Position numbers and translations under genes: made by a program. A stretch of DNA of 64,000 nt from Muraenolepis orangiensis (lineage: Eukaryota > Chordata > Actinopteri > Gadiformes > Muraenolepididae), in the NCBI GenBank assembly GCA_027704905.1, contig CM051002.1, positions 4,353,351 to 4,417,350 of the forward strand, given 5' to 3'. Positions 35,020 to 47,530 of the stretch are shown piece after piece (position 1 is the stretch's first letter; each line of letters opens with the position of its first letter). A model generated the notes under the pieces. It saw only the letters and a program-made list of their open reading frames with translations, had not been told where the DNA came from and did no database searches.

Positions 35020-35290
35020 TATATATATATATATATATGTGTATATTGTCTATATCAACATCTGGAGGATTGAATCCTCTTTATTTGCATATATATATAT
35101 ATATGTTTGTGTGTGTTTCTCTGCATTTAACCGATCCAAGTATTAACAGCAGTGGACAGCAATTTTATATACAGCTTCCCGGGGAGCAGTGGAGGGGTCT
35201 GGTGCCTTGCTCAAGGGCAGTTGTACTGGTGACCTTCTGGTTCCATAGCCCAACCCAAGTCTCAACAGACTGTGCTATCCTGCCTTCCTT
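35020..35290 (-). mobile_element. tRNA-derived SINE (family S1) with TA-rich tail
   Basis: Minus-strand head near 35290-35225 (CAGTCTGTTGAGACTTGG and GAACCAGAAGGTCACC), body with CTTGAGCAAGGCACCAGACC, and 3' end near 35112 (GGTTAAATGCAGAGAAAC). It is followed by an AATAAAGAGGATTCAATCC segment between two (TA)n runs. Confidence 0.7.
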
Positions 35291-35299
35291 TTTAAGTTT

Positions 35300-35460
35300 A
35301 GTATAGTAAAGTATAGTACAGTATAGTATAGTATAGTCTTGTATTGTATAGTTTAGAACATTATTATTGCAGGAAATTCATGCTGCTGAAGGGAATATGG
35401 AGTAAGTATTCCATTGTGCTGGTTGCAAATGAGAAATAAAAACATATTGAATCTTGAAAC
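35300..35460 (+). mobile_element. LINE 3'-end-like fragment, family A
   Basis: TATAGTATAGT-rich stretch, then GGGAATATGGAGTAAGTATTC, then a terminus with TTGAATCTTGAA. Shorter than the 7780-8112 copy. Confidence 0.5.
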
Positions 35461-35976
<516 letters not shown>

Positions 35977-36224
35977 AGGGTAATGAGTCTGTCAATCACC
36001 CAGGGACTCTTGGCTGACAGAAGATATGTGCTTAACCAAGGGTCAAAAACAGGACATGGACCATGTTACTGGGAATTTGAAGTCTTTATATCCAAATAAA
36101 CACAAGGGCATTCAGTGTTATTGGACCTAAATCTAACTCGGCAGTAAATATAATTATCCACCAATTGTTCTAGCCCTGAGCATCCAAGTTAGACCCTCAT
36201 ATGCTTGTTTGTGCTTTACACATT

Positions 36225-36488
36225 GAGCAATGTTTCAAGCAGTTAGCACATGAGGTCTCCTCACAACCGGAAGGTTGCTGGTTCGATCCCCCGGCTCCTC
36301 CTAGCCAAAGTGCATAGGTGTCCATGAGCAAGACACCCTGAACCCTAACTGCTCCTGACATGCTAGCTGTCTCCTTGCATGGCTGACTCCGCTGTCGGTG
36401 GATGAATGTGTGTATGAATAGGTGAATGTGACCCATGACTTGTGAAGCACTTTGGATAAAAGCACTATATAAATGGCAGTCCATTTAC
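36225..36488 (+). mobile_element. tRNA-derived SINE (family S2), left of inverted pair
   Basis: B-box GGTTCGATCCC near 36279, body CATGAGCAAGACACCCTGAA, ATGAATGTGTGTATGAATAG, and 3' end AAGCACTATATAAATGGCAG. The A-box region is divergent. Confidence 0.75.
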
Positions 36489-36650
36489 AAATGGACTGCA
36501 TTTATACAGCGCTTTTCTAACCAGTACGGCCACTCAAAGCACTTTACAAGTCATGCCTCACATTCACCCATTCATACACACATTGGACCACCGACGGTGG
36601 AGTCAGTGCCAGTGCTACCCTAACGTGCCTTTCTCCCCCCCCCCCCTAGT
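36482..36650 (-). mobile_element. Partial S2 SINE, right of inverted pair
   Basis: Begins on the plus strand with AAATGGACTGCATTTATA and CAGCGCTTTTCTAACCAG, the reverse complement of an S2 3' end, and continues to the TTCACCCATTCATACACAC block. It abuts the previous SINE tail to tail. Confidence 0.7.
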
Positions 36651-36812
36651 ACCGGGCTTTCTGAAGGCCTCCCCTGGGGAACGGGTTACAGGGGATCAGA
36701 GAAATGCATGAATGGATTTAAAGTGAAGAGTCCATTCCAATATGTACAAGCCTATGTGTCACATAAGTGGTGGTAAGTGGCTTGGCCACTCACTTGAAGC
36801 TGAGCTCATCTT

Positions 36813-36920
36813 ACATTACATTACAGTACATTACATTACAGTCTTTTAGGAGACGCTATTGTCCAAAGCGACTTACAATAGTGTGTTCATCAAAGGTGGG
36901 TAAGAGAACAACTCGTCACC
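36813..36920 (-). mobile_element. L2-clade LINE 3' tail fragment
   Basis: Plus strand shows TTACATTACATTACAGT and CAAAGCGACTTACAATAGTG, the reverse complement of the fish L2 tail. No coding part. Confidence 0.7.
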
Positions 36921-37004
36921 GGTCAAAAGTGCATTTCATTCCTAACAAGAATGAACCAGTGCTCATACTGACAAAAGGACGTCAAGTCCGACCATCCTGC
37001 AGAC

Positions 37005-37072
37005 AAACACCATGTGGCAACCGGGGAACACAAACCCTGTGGTTTATGTTCCCTGGTTGCCACATGGTGTTT
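37005..37072. repeat. 32-bp near-perfect hairpin
   Basis: Arms 37005-37036 and 37041-37072 pair with only two mismatches around a 4-nt loop (CTGT). The arm contains CACCATGTGGCAACC. Confidence 0.9.
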
Positions 37073-37637
37073 GAGCTCCAGCCCCAGCGTGTCTCCCTGT
37101 TTTTTTCTGGAACTTTTCGCCATGGAGAGCATGAGCATCGCGTGTATATGGCATGTGCCGGGACCATTTTGTTTTCCCTATGGCTCCACGCCCCGTTAAA
37201 CCACCAACCATGGGGTCCAGCTTGACCCCAGAAGACTAGGTTGGCCTTGAGAACAAATGGCCACGTTAATAACCCTTCTGTCACACCACAGGTTTGCCTG
37301 GTGATCAATGTGTTTTCCCCCCCCTGGATGTGGTCTGTTTGTTCACGGGGAGAATCTGCTGAATCTTCCTTTCCTCCCTCTGTGAATCTTGTGGGTTTTC
37401 CCCGGAAACATGAAAATAAAGAAAAAGATTTAAGTCAATAAAATTTAGGCGAGAATGTACCGGGTTGCAGAAGAGATTGAAGCAGTTTATAGGTGTGTGT
37501 GTGTGTGTTGTTGTTTTTTTGGGCCAATATTTGAGCTCGTAGTGCTGCTCGATAGATGTGTGATTACATTCATGCATTTGTGCACAGAAAACACACACAG
37601 GGGTGCTGCTTATTCATGATACGTTTTAGGCACATGC
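37073..37637. other. No gene seen
   Basis: Unique-looking DNA with a short TG run at 37494-37508. Confidence 0.35.
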
Positions 37638-37925
<288 letters not shown>

Positions 37926-39030
37926 GAAAAATGCTGAATGTTGGGCAAAGCTCCCTCTGAGATGATGAGGAGGTGTGATCTCTAAAGTGGCTTTTATGTG
38001 GAATAAGTTGCTGCTGGCTGATTCCATATGTTCTCTAGAAACTACAGACCAGCTTGTGCTTCATCCCCTACATATGGTTTCCCTTCCCGTCATATCCCCC
38101 CACTTCCCAAACACAGAACCAAAAACACTCAAAGATCCACTCAAGATGCGCCGTTCATTGTCACATATAATTATGATAGTGATTTATTGGTGAGAAAAAT
38201 AGGTCTATGGTGGGTGTGGGTGTTAATTTGGGTTATAAAAGCATTCGTAACGTGGTGGTCTTTATGTTCAAATGAAATAATGTGAAAAAATGTTCTTAGA
38301 CAACCCCCCGAGTATTTTATGTCATAAAAATAACCCACATTGGCGGGCACAAGACTCCATGGCCTGTGTGTCCTATTTAGCTGATCTAGTACAACTGGAT
38401 ACCAACAATAATTGAACATGAAGGAGAAATTAGGCAAACTAGCAAAGCACTTTTGCCTCACGTTTGGCTTACTCCAACACCACAGCGGTCTGGTCTCTGC
38501 AACCCTTTCGGAATGTGTCATGTGTGCAGGCAATTTTTTAATAAAAACAATGTGGTCTCCGGTCTCTGTGACCTCTTCTCAATATATGTATATATATATA
38601 CAGTATATATGTATTTATTAACAATCAACTATTTAAAATCCATTCTATTGAGCACTAACTGTCTGTTCCGCTGACTGCTGTCTCGTCTATGGCAAAACAT
38701 GTTCTCATATTCATATTCATTGTGTAAAGTACCGTTCAAATCAAAGTGTGATGACGAATGTCTTCTGGCATTGATTGGTATAGTCGTAACATTACCTTGC
38801 ACTGCAATAATCCTATCAATTGGTCTTGTCACTAATTGTATAGTAAAATGTTTGCTGGTCATTAGAGTAAAGACTTTGAGTATAATTCCACAAATAATAT
38901 CTATATATTTTTTACGATCACCAGGTCGGAGTGGGCTGTGTCAACAAGGCCCACACCTGGTCATGAGTGACTCACCTGTATACGTTAACATAAAAAAATA
39001 TGTTGAACTTGTGTGTTTAGAGCGCAAATT
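37926..39030. other. No gene seen
   Basis: Holds a TA run near 38583-38610. A 116-codon frame at 38699-39049 has a hydrophobic stretch but no recognisable family, and no splice signal supports it. Confidence 0.35.
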
Positions 39031-39039
39031 AGAGCGTGA

Positions 39040-39880
39040 CGCTGGATGACAGCAGACACGTCTCTACAAGCTCCCGCAGTTTAATTAGTTTGCTTAGTTT
39101 ACTTGTCTTTGTTTTTTTTGGGGCAACAACAAACGCGCCGGCAGGAGAGGGTCCCATGGCAGCCTACTGGTTAGGACACGCCGGAGGCGATGGAAACCAG
39201 CTCTACCAAGCATTCTCCTCGCCAACGTCCAGTCTCTCACAAACAAGTCAGACAAACTGAACTGTCGTATCGCCTCAGCGGGACATCAGGGAGTGTTGCG
39301 CAGTGATTTTTTACGGAAACGTGGCTCTCCTTCATGATTCTGGTCGAAGCAGTGCACCCACTGCGATTGTCTTTGTTTCGGACCGACAGAACAGCTGAGT
39401 CCACTGGGAAGAACAAAGGTGGGGGCTTATGTTGCTTGGTGAACAACAGCTGGTGTACGGACGTTCATTTGCTTTCTCAACACTGCTCATATAATCTGAC
39501 AATCAAGTGTTGCCCATTTTACTTGCTGAGGGAAATCTCCGCTATTCTCATGGCGGTGGTTTACATCCAACCACGGGCTGATGTGAACATCGCATTGGAC
39601 AAACTTTACATTGAAGTGAGCATTCTTCCGAATTGCTCCCCCGAGGCAGTCCCCATTGTAGCGGGGGACTGCAATTTTAAAAAGCTATTACCAAATACTA
39701 TCAACACATCTCATGTCCGACAAGATAGAACAAGACTCTTGATCACTGCTATACCACCATCAGGCACGCTTATCGCGCTGTTGAACGGCCAGCTTTCGGC
39801 AAATCAGACCACTCCTCTGTGCTTCTACTTCCCGCTTACAAGCAGAAGGTGAAGTCCATGCCCACAGTTGTAAAGAACGT
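39040..39880 (+). pseudogene. Decayed LINE ORF2 endonuclease fragment (CR1/Rex1-like)
   Basis: Near 39160-39260, RTRRRRWKPALPS and LANVQSLTNKSDKLN can be read, homologous to the endonuclease start of the intact LINE at 19-22 kb. An FTETWLS segment lies near 39308. In the frame 39334-39852 follow FRTDRTAESTGKNKGGGLCC, NNSWCTDVHLL, VVYIQPRADVNIALDKLY and VAGDCNFKKLLP (the GDFN motif altered). Several frameshifts and a stop are present. No reverse transcriptase part was found. Same clade as the intact LINE but much older. Confidence 0.75.
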
Positions 39881-40109
39881 GCAACACCTTACTACACCTG
39901 CAGGGGGGAATCACTGACTGGAGTGTATTCAATACCACAAATTGTAATTGCATATTAAACAAATTTCAGTTTTACAACAATCCATTCCAGTTAGTAAGTA
40001 GCATACAGACAACATAAATGAAATGCATGTACAGCACAAATAGTCATAGTCATAATTAGTCAGTCAATAAAATAAAATACCAACCTGCTGCATTGAATGG
40101 ATCCATCAG

Positions 40110-41758
40110 TCACTGTTGTTTGGGAGGTATTTTTGGAATAATCCCATGAGGGAAGAGATGCTTGAGACAGGGGATCCCTGTGGTGGCTTCACAATCACTG
40201 CTTTCTGAAAATTCAGTCAGATTATCAAAGGCATCAGTATTTCCTTGATGAAGGCGCCTGCCCCACATCTCCAGCTTTCGAGTGAATGCACTGATCTTGT
40301 CTGCCAGGTGAGATAGGTGCTTGTCTCTGCCTTGAAGCTGAAGATTTAATTCATTCAGCTTTCCAAATACATCGCTGAGATAGGCCAGTTTCATCAGAAA
40401 TTGTTCATCACTGAACTTGCTTGCAGCTTCATGCATGAATCTCCTCTCTGAGCTCAAATACTTGCGACAACACTTTCCCTGGCGAGAGCTACCTGGCCTC
40501 GCTGTGAAACAGCACAGCGGTATGTTCAGCTCCCATCTCCTCACAAAGTGCAGAGAACAGGCGTGCTTTCAGGGGTCGGGTTTTGATAAAATTGACCATG
40601 CTAACAACTTCGGACAAAACATTGTTTAGCTCGGGGCTAAGCTGCCTTGATGCTAGCACCTCACTGTGAATGACACAGTGTGTATATTGTGCCGTGGGCG
40701 AGACCCTCTTGATAAGTGCCTGCAGTCCCCTTCTTTTCCCACACATGGTCTGTGCACCATCCGAGAAAACGCCCACACAGTTCTCCCATTTCAGTCCATG
40801 TTCTGTCAGGTAGCTGTCCAAAATCCCGAAGAGCTCATCAGCTGTTGCTCTGCGTTTGACATACTTGCAAAACAGCAACTCCTCACTCAGTGACTCGGAA
40901 TCGACAAAGCGAACATATGAAATAAACAAACTTTTTACTCTTTATTACTGTCAGTAGCCTCGTCCACTTGTATTGCAAAATGTTTGTCTTTTAGTTGATC
41001 TGCGAGTTGTTCTTCAAGATCATCTGAAATGTTGAATATACTTCTTGAAACTGTGTCATTGGACAGGGGCATAGCCTTAAATTTTGCGGCGGTTGTCTCA
41101 TCAATCATTGTTGACACCATATTAAGAGCAGCGGGGAGTATGAGATCCTCAGTTATCGTGTGTGGTTTCTTGCACTTTGCAATTCTGTATGCGACTAGGT
41201 ATGACGCCATTTGGGCTTTGCTGTTCACTGATGCAGCTTTTACCATACGATTTTCGTCAAATTTTCACTTGAAGAAGTCGAGTGGCTTCTTGACGTGACT
41301 GGGGTGTGATGCCTCTATGTGTCTTCTTAATTTGTTGGGTTTCATACTGTCAGCTGCGAGGGTTATCAGACATAAAACACACAGTGGTCTCTCCTCACCT
41401 CCCACCACATTCGCTGTGAAGCCAAGAGCAAGATAAGCTTTGTCATATTTTCTTGACTTGGTTTTGGGTTGTGTAACTTTACCGTCACACTTGTTTGTCT
41501 CTGAAGCATCCCCAGTTTTTCTTAACATCCCTGTCAAATATTTCTCCATTATGTAGGTTCCTTTTCATTCCACTTTATTCTTCTTTTACCTCCGCCTTCC
41601 ATGATCATGTACATTACACACCTGTGTCCTACAGCGCCCTCATAGGTTTCTAAGTGTAACTACACAACACAACAGTTTAGTGTTCCCACCGGTCATGCTG
41701 ACCTATCATGCCTCTGCGCCCCCCAGGGGGGGCACGCCCCCCACTTTGAGAAACACTG
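40110..41758 (-). pseudogene. hAT transposase pseudogene with BED finger
   Basis: Four pieces follow one another on the minus strand. 41549-41265 has a BED-type zinc finger (CVLCLITLAADSMKPNKLRR, then HIEASH) in a protein starting MEKYLTGM. 41246-40935 contains ETTAAKFKAMPLSNDTVSR and FAIQVDEATDSNKE, the start of the catalytic core. 40929-40489 contains YLTEHGLKWENCVGVFSDGA and HCVIHSEVLASRQL. 40544-40110 is the late insertion region. The breaks are one in-frame TGA near 41265 and frameshifts near 40930 and 40500. The plus strand CACTTTGAGAAACACTG at 41742-41758 is a hAT-type terminal inverted repeat at the 5' end. The C-terminal dimerisation region and the other terminus are missing. The pattern resembles the ZBED5/FAM200 relatives. 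Confidence 0.85.
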
Positions 41759-41805
41759 GGCTAGTGGAAGAAAAAAATCGCCAACCGGTGATTTATCCCA
41801 GCCTC

Positions 41806-41872
41806 CTCCACCTCCTCCTCCTCCTCCTCCTCCTCCTCCTCCTCCTCCTCCTCCTCCTCCTCTTCCTTCTTC
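41806..41872. repeat. (CTC)n microsatellite
   Basis: About 20 CTC units with a few CTT variants. Poly-Leu and poly-Glu frames are artefacts. Confidence 0.9.
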
Positions 41873-42345
41873 TCCTCCTCCCTCTCCTCCTCGTCCTTCT
41901 CCTTGCCAGCCAAAGAACCAGGGTTCCCCGTCGGGTTCCCTGCGATGTGCTGTGCTGGTCTATCATTACGCCGGCTCCATCCCCCTCCAGCGGCCAGTCG
42001 AGTGTGTTTTGCCTTGGCAGCCGTTGCAGAAAAAAAAGTCACAGTTAGCTGTGGATTTTACTGACATGGGGGCCCCTTAAGTGGAGCGTGCTCGCGGAGG
42101 TGGTTGGCCCTGTGTCGGAGCAGTTTGTTTTTGACAGCTACCCGGGATCTGGCCGCTGTCCTGGGCATCATACCCCACCCCCCCGCCCCCCACACACGCA
42201 CACACCCCTGCTGACAGCTGTCAATCACGAAGATCATCTGCCTGTCCATAGCTTTCGCTTGCTGACGCACACGCTCAACTAAGACAGGCTTAAATGTGCA
42301 AGTGCACATGAGTGCACATGCACAGTTGCACAGATGCACAAATGC
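41873..42345. other. No gene seen
   Basis: C-rich around 42170-42200. Nothing recognised otherwise. Confidence 0.35.
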
Positions 42346-42358
42346 ACACACACACACA

Positions 42359-42410
<52 letters not shown>

Positions 42411-42420
42411 TACACACTCA
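42346..42420. repeat. (CA)n microsatellite
   Basis: About 34 CA units with TA interruptions. A shorter (TG)n tract follows at 42604-42640. Confidence 0.9.
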
Positions 42421-42601
42421 CATCCATAGTTTGGTATTGGCCACCTAGGTGCTGGCTCTCTTGTTGTCATCTGCATTTTACCGTATTCGCTTTTCATCCT
42501 TCCATCTTTTCAGCCTTCCTTCTTCTTTGTTATTCTCCCGTGCTTCAATCTGTTTCTTCCCACCAGTCCCTTTCCCCCAGCTCTCCATCCCTTCTATATC
42601 T

Positions 42602-42639
<38 letters not shown>

Positions 42640-42640
42640 T

Positions 42641-43364
42641 CCCCTCTCACCTCCCATCCATCCCTTCTCTTGTTGGCTAGAGTTGGACATGAAGCATACT
42701 AATTTACTTTTTTGTGCAACTACGAAGGGAATTAAGTAACTGAAATGGATGGAGCACATTCGCTAATTGTCTGGAGGTGGCTAGGAGGAAGGATTAGGCG
42801 ACGGGCGTCCGGGAGCCTAGAATCAATGTTTTGGCGAGACGCGCCAAGCTCTTGAGACAGGGATTTGTCTCAGATGTTAATTAAACAGGGTGGGTGCACA
42901 AATCTGTCAATGTTGCATGTGTCTGTGTGTGTGTGACTGGAGGCAAGTCGATGGAAAGAAAACAAATCCGACGAAGCCAGCCAGTTTCAGAATCACTTGC
43001 CTCTTGTCACGACGTGTGATGGAGCATAGTCACGTAGGACATTTTTGTAGACTCGCTGATTCATTGTACAATCGATGAACAATTCAACAAATTAACATTG
43101 TGGTTAGTTTGCAGCCCCTACATATCGAAGATGCGGTTCATCTCTCTATTGTCAAAACCACCCACGCTTGGTCGGCCGTCTGTGATTGGCCTTTAAGGAG
43201 TAGCACTCGCCGGAGACCTCACCTCATTGGCTCGGGCCAACGGGAGGGATCAGTTGAGGGATCACTCGGCAAACATTTGGCGATGCTAACCATGTTTGCG
43301 GCGGCGTCAAAAGCGCTGGACCGCTTTTAAAACCATGTTGACGTCCTTTTTATTTCTCGCTTCA
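42641..43364. other. No gene seen
   Basis: Unique-looking DNA. CCAAT-type motifs near 43180 and 43227 are not sufficient for a promoter call. Confidence 0.35.
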
Positions 43365-43365
43365 G

Positions 43366-43457
43366 CGTTGAAGCGTTCCGAATGGGGGGGGGGACTCTCA
43401 AGGCTGAGGCGTTGAAGCGTTCCGAATGGGGGGGGGGCTCTCAAGGCTGAGGCGTTG
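43366..43457. repeat. 44-46-bp tandem duplication with G-runs
   Basis: The segment GCGTTGAAGCGTTCCGAATG, a G-run, then CTCTCAAGGCTGAG occurs twice in tandem, with a G-run length difference. Confidence 0.85.
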
Positions 43458-43707
43458 TGGTCCTCCATCCTCTGTTTGTTTTTCCTCCCAGCAAACCGTC
43501 TGTACTCCTAAGAAGTGTCTGCTTGCCGCCTAGCAAGCAAATGGTCCATTAAAACTCCACTGCTGCAACCACTTTAACAAGAGAAAAACATAGTCAGACA
43601 CATACATCTACCAGCTGTGAGGTTAACCTCTAGCTATACAAATATATAGTCTTAACTCACTGTCCCGTCATATTACTTCAGCTGTGGTCCCTTATACACA
43701 ATGCTAT

Positions 43708-43708
43708 T

Positions 43709-43780
<72 letters not shown>
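43708..43780. repeat. (GA)n microsatellite
   Basis: About 35 GA units with one GG interruption. Confidence 0.95.
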
Positions 43781-43785
<5 letters not shown>

Positions 43786-44557
43786 CTAAAGGCACATGGT
43801 CCTGGGGTTCCAGCAGTTGTTGTTATACATGTCTAGGTATTTTTGTATGTATGCCTGTGTGTATCGACCTTGAGGGGGGGAAACCTGAAGAATTATAAAT
43901 ATTAAGGAAAAAATTGAAAGAAGTGACAAGGAGAATTATGTGAGGGTGATAGAGTGGCCAAAGGAGACCTGAGGGGCTGATGGGGAAAAGGTGTAAAGGC
44001 AGAGTGCCATGGAGGCCAGGAACAACACATGACAATAAAATAACAAAGGTGGGAAGACATGGGATTGACACAGGGAAGAGAAAGAGAGAGAATGTGTGAA
44101 TAACAATGCTGCTGCTGCAAGCCACATTGAGAAAGAGGGAGATAGAGACAAGGGGAACGAGGGAGAGCACCAGAGAGAGTGAGAATAAGTGAGATGGGGG
44201 GAGAGAGAGAGAGCTGAGTTGAAAGCAGAAGACGACTAAGATGGAAGATGACAAGTGAGATGGAATAGTAATGGTGGGAAACTAGATGAGGGGATGACAG
44301 GTATGCCTATCCGGGGATCCGGTGTGTGTCTGTGTCTGTGTGAGATTTTCACCTCCTTTTTATTACTACTAGGAAGGAGACATGTGATTGTGTTTAGCCA
44401 AACCGTGGCCTGATAGTGACCAGAGAGTGAGTCAGCTGAGGAACATGATAGAACACACATGAGGTTCATCAAGTGTTCATCAAGTCACATCATGTCAATG
44501 GTATAATAGCTTCAGTAGAAGAGACACAAACAGCATCAGCAACAGGTGATGCCACTT
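43781..44557. other. No gene; purine-rich
   Basis: GA-rich between 44080 and 44215. No exon recognised. Confidence 0.35.
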
Positions 44558-44720
44558 ACCTTACAATGGGCAGCTATTTAATATACAGTGCCCAGGCGTG
44601 TAAGGGTTTGGTGCCATGCTCAAGGGGACCTCGGCAGTGCCCGCAGATGTTTCAGGGACTTGAACCGGTGACCATCCGGTTCCTAAACCAAGTCCCAACA
44701 GACTGAGCTATACTGCCACC
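44558..44720 (-). mobile_element. tRNA-derived SINE (family S1), partial
   Basis: Minus-strand head TAGCTCAGTCTGTTGGGACT and CCGGTTCAAGTCCC, body with GGGCACTGCCGAGGTCCCC-like sequence and a short remnant of the 3' part. Confidence 0.75.
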
Positions 44721-45448
44721 TTTTGTAATATGATGATATTGTGGTATCAATATACACAATTATGTTGCCTTCCTTGATGATAAAATGTCAAAATGAGGTA
44801 AAATTCTTATTTTAAAACAATATGATTTTCAAATGTCATAGTTTTGAAATAAATTAAAATGCAGTTCAATGCGATATATTTAATTTTTATGTAACATTTG
44901 GATCCTGGTTACAAATAGAAAAGGTATATGCTTATGGACTCATACAAGTTGAACATTATAAGGAATATATCCCATCTTCATCTTCAAAAAAACTAAAAAA
45001 GTTTTGCTGAAATAAAAAATTAAAACATGCTGTTATTTCCTGCTGATTAGTATTTGATGTGGTATCAAAACAGAGTGCTGTGAGCAACATCTTCTAGGCC
45101 GCTAATGGATTGCTGGCTAGACTCAGGCCTCTGGACGTCCCGGCTGATGATGCAAGATGTTTGCAGTGTAGGGGCCGGTGATTGACGATGCCGTGCTGCA
45201 CTTAGATTTTATCCCCACGCAAAATGATCTGTGCTTCTTTTTAGGGCTGCATTTCACAGCACCGCCCTGGCGTCTCTATTGAGATCAACACAAAAAAGTT
45301 TGTCCTTTAAATTTTCATGATTTCCGCACCAACATCTAACACACTCACTATATGCCTGCTGCCTCTTGGTGTACACACATTTAAACATGTCAACAATGTG
45401 TCTCATTTTGCATGGCTTTGCCGTGGAAGAGTGGCAGGGGCCCCCCGC
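44721..45448. other. No gene; AT-rich
   Basis: AT-rich unique-looking DNA. Confidence 0.35.
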
Positions 45449-45885
45449 ACCCAGGAATATAGGTGGGGTTAGAAAGGGGTTGGGGAGGAATATAGGTGGG
45501 GTTAGAAAGGGGTTGGGGAGGAATATAGGTGGGGTTAGGGAGGAATATAGGTGGGGTTAGGGAGGAATATAGGTGGGGTTAGAAAGGGGTTGGGGATGAA
45601 TATAGGTGGGGTTAGGGAGGAATATAGGTGGGGTTAGGGAAGAATTTGGGTGGGGTTAGGGAGGAATATAGGTAGGGGTTAGGGAGGAATATAGGTGGGG
45701 TTAGGGAGGTATATAGGTGGGGTTAAGTAGGTATATATGTGGTGTTAGGGAGTAATATAGGTATTGGTTGGGCAGAAATGTAGGTAGGGGTTAGGGCATT
45801 ATATAGGTAGGGAGGAATATAGGTAGGGGTTCGGGAGGAATATAGGTGGGCTTAAGGAGGTATATAGGTAGGGGTTGGTGAGGAA
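45449..45885. repeat. Minisatellite with GGGGTTAGGG motif
   Basis: About 20 units of 20-36 bp made of AGGAATATAGGTGGGGTTAG and an optional AAAGGGGTTGGGG extension. Units decay toward the right end. Confidence 0.9.
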
Positions 45886-46059
45886 TGAAGTAGGGAAGAA
45901 ATGGAGGGAGTGAGGAAGGAAGCAAGCAGTCACAGAAAGGATAGAAGAAAATAAATAACAACAAATACCACAACACTTGAATGTATCACTTCCATTCTCC
46001 CGCACTTCTTATCCAATTAAAATGTGTCTCTCATTCTTGTTTGTTTGTTTACTCAGTTT

Positions 46060-46113
46060 ACTGTTCACAGTAACAGTTACTGTGAACAGTAACAGTTACT
46101 GTTCACAGTAACA
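46060..46113. repeat. Interleaved palindromes (CTGTTCACAGTAAC)
   Basis: CTGTTCACAGTAAC and its reverse complement GTTACTGTGAACAG alternate in overlapping fashion. Each neighbouring pair forms a 14-bp stem with a one-base centre. Confidence 0.8.
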
Positions 46114-47111
46114 GTTACTGTTCTGTATAAGAGCTGATACAACAGTCGTAGTTCTGTATAATAACAGTCATAGTTCTCCAACAGTAGTCGTTGTTCTGTA
46201 TAATAACTTGTGCAACAGGTGGACTGTCAAACCGATGCCATGTTCTGTGTTCAACCAAAACTGTTCAACCTTCTTCTTCAGCTCTATTCTCCTGGGCTAA
46301 TAGCGCTGGTATCCGAGACCGCAGACCATCGTCATCGGCATGTCCAGTCTGTCAGAGAACTATTTCTGGAGGCTTACAACTCCCTCAGGGATCCCCCCCC
46401 CCCAAACTGGCAGAACACACTGAACTATCTCTGGACCATCTGTTTTACCCCGGGAACATTTTACAGTTTTCCGTCTCCCTCATTGGATCGGGAGGGGGTA
46501 TAATATTGTTGGTATGACTTGTGGGAGACTTGCTATACTCACTGCGGCAATGCCATTGCTGTTGGCAGGTAAAATTAAGCCTGTCCCCACAGTGTGCAGC
46601 TCGCCTGCCTTTCTATCATGTCTCCCCCCCCCTCCCCTCATTTCCTGTCTGGTCTTTTTTGGAATATTCGCTGTGCGGCTCTCTGACTGCCTGCTCCTAC
46701 CGCTCAGTGTTTATGTTGCTATCTGCCGTGCGTGTTTGTGCCGGTGTCTCACCACCTCACAGCCCATTGTTCGTTCTCGCTAGGCGTGTGCGGGGTCGGG
46801 CCTGTTGTTACCTTGTTGGGCCAAATTTATTGATCCATGCTTTTATCCAATTAGTGCACCCTCATGCAATTAATCCAAGTTAGGGCCGGTCTGCCGACAC
46901 CACGTTTTCAAAGCAGACACCCCACTCCTTAGTGGCTGGTGATTGTGATGGTGATGCTGATGCTGATGGCCATAGTGATGATGGCCATGGTCTCTCGCTC
47001 TGGCACTTTATGTTGCTCTCTCGTTCTCTCTCTCTCTTGCATCTTTTTGCTCTCTCTCTCGCGCTCTTTTTACTCTTGCTCTCTTACTCTCGCTTTCACT
47101 CTCGCTATCTC
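46114..47111. other. No gene seen
   Basis: Unique-looking DNA upstream of the cadherin exon. Probably intron 1 or 5' flank. Confidence 0.35.
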
Positions 47112-47246
<135 letters not shown>

Positions 47247-47507
47247 TTCCCTCCACACCTCAATCAACACCAAACTGTTGATTGTGTGTGTTGCATTTTT
47301 GGTATGAATTTTGAAAGGCTTGTGCAAAAATGACCTATTTTACTTGACCTGTCATATAAACGTGTGACCAACTGTACACAAATACCACCATTGGTACCCA
47401 AACATGACACAAATATAACCAGCACACCTTAAGAGTTTGAAATGCATCCCCCCCAATAAAGACATAATTGAGCCACAGACATTAGACCATGTCATTTTTA
47501 TTATACC

Positions 47508-47530
47508 TTTTTCTTCTGTCTTTCTTACAG
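47508..47530 (+). other. Splice acceptor of cadherin exon
   Basis: A pyrimidine-rich tract (ttttcttctgtctttcttac) runs into AG at 47529-47530. This is a strong acceptor by eye and defines the exon start at 47531. Confidence 0.75.

Noticed and set aside
38699..39049. 116-codon frame with a hydrophobic segment
   Set aside because: No family resemblance, no splice signals, and its end runs into the LINE fragment region.
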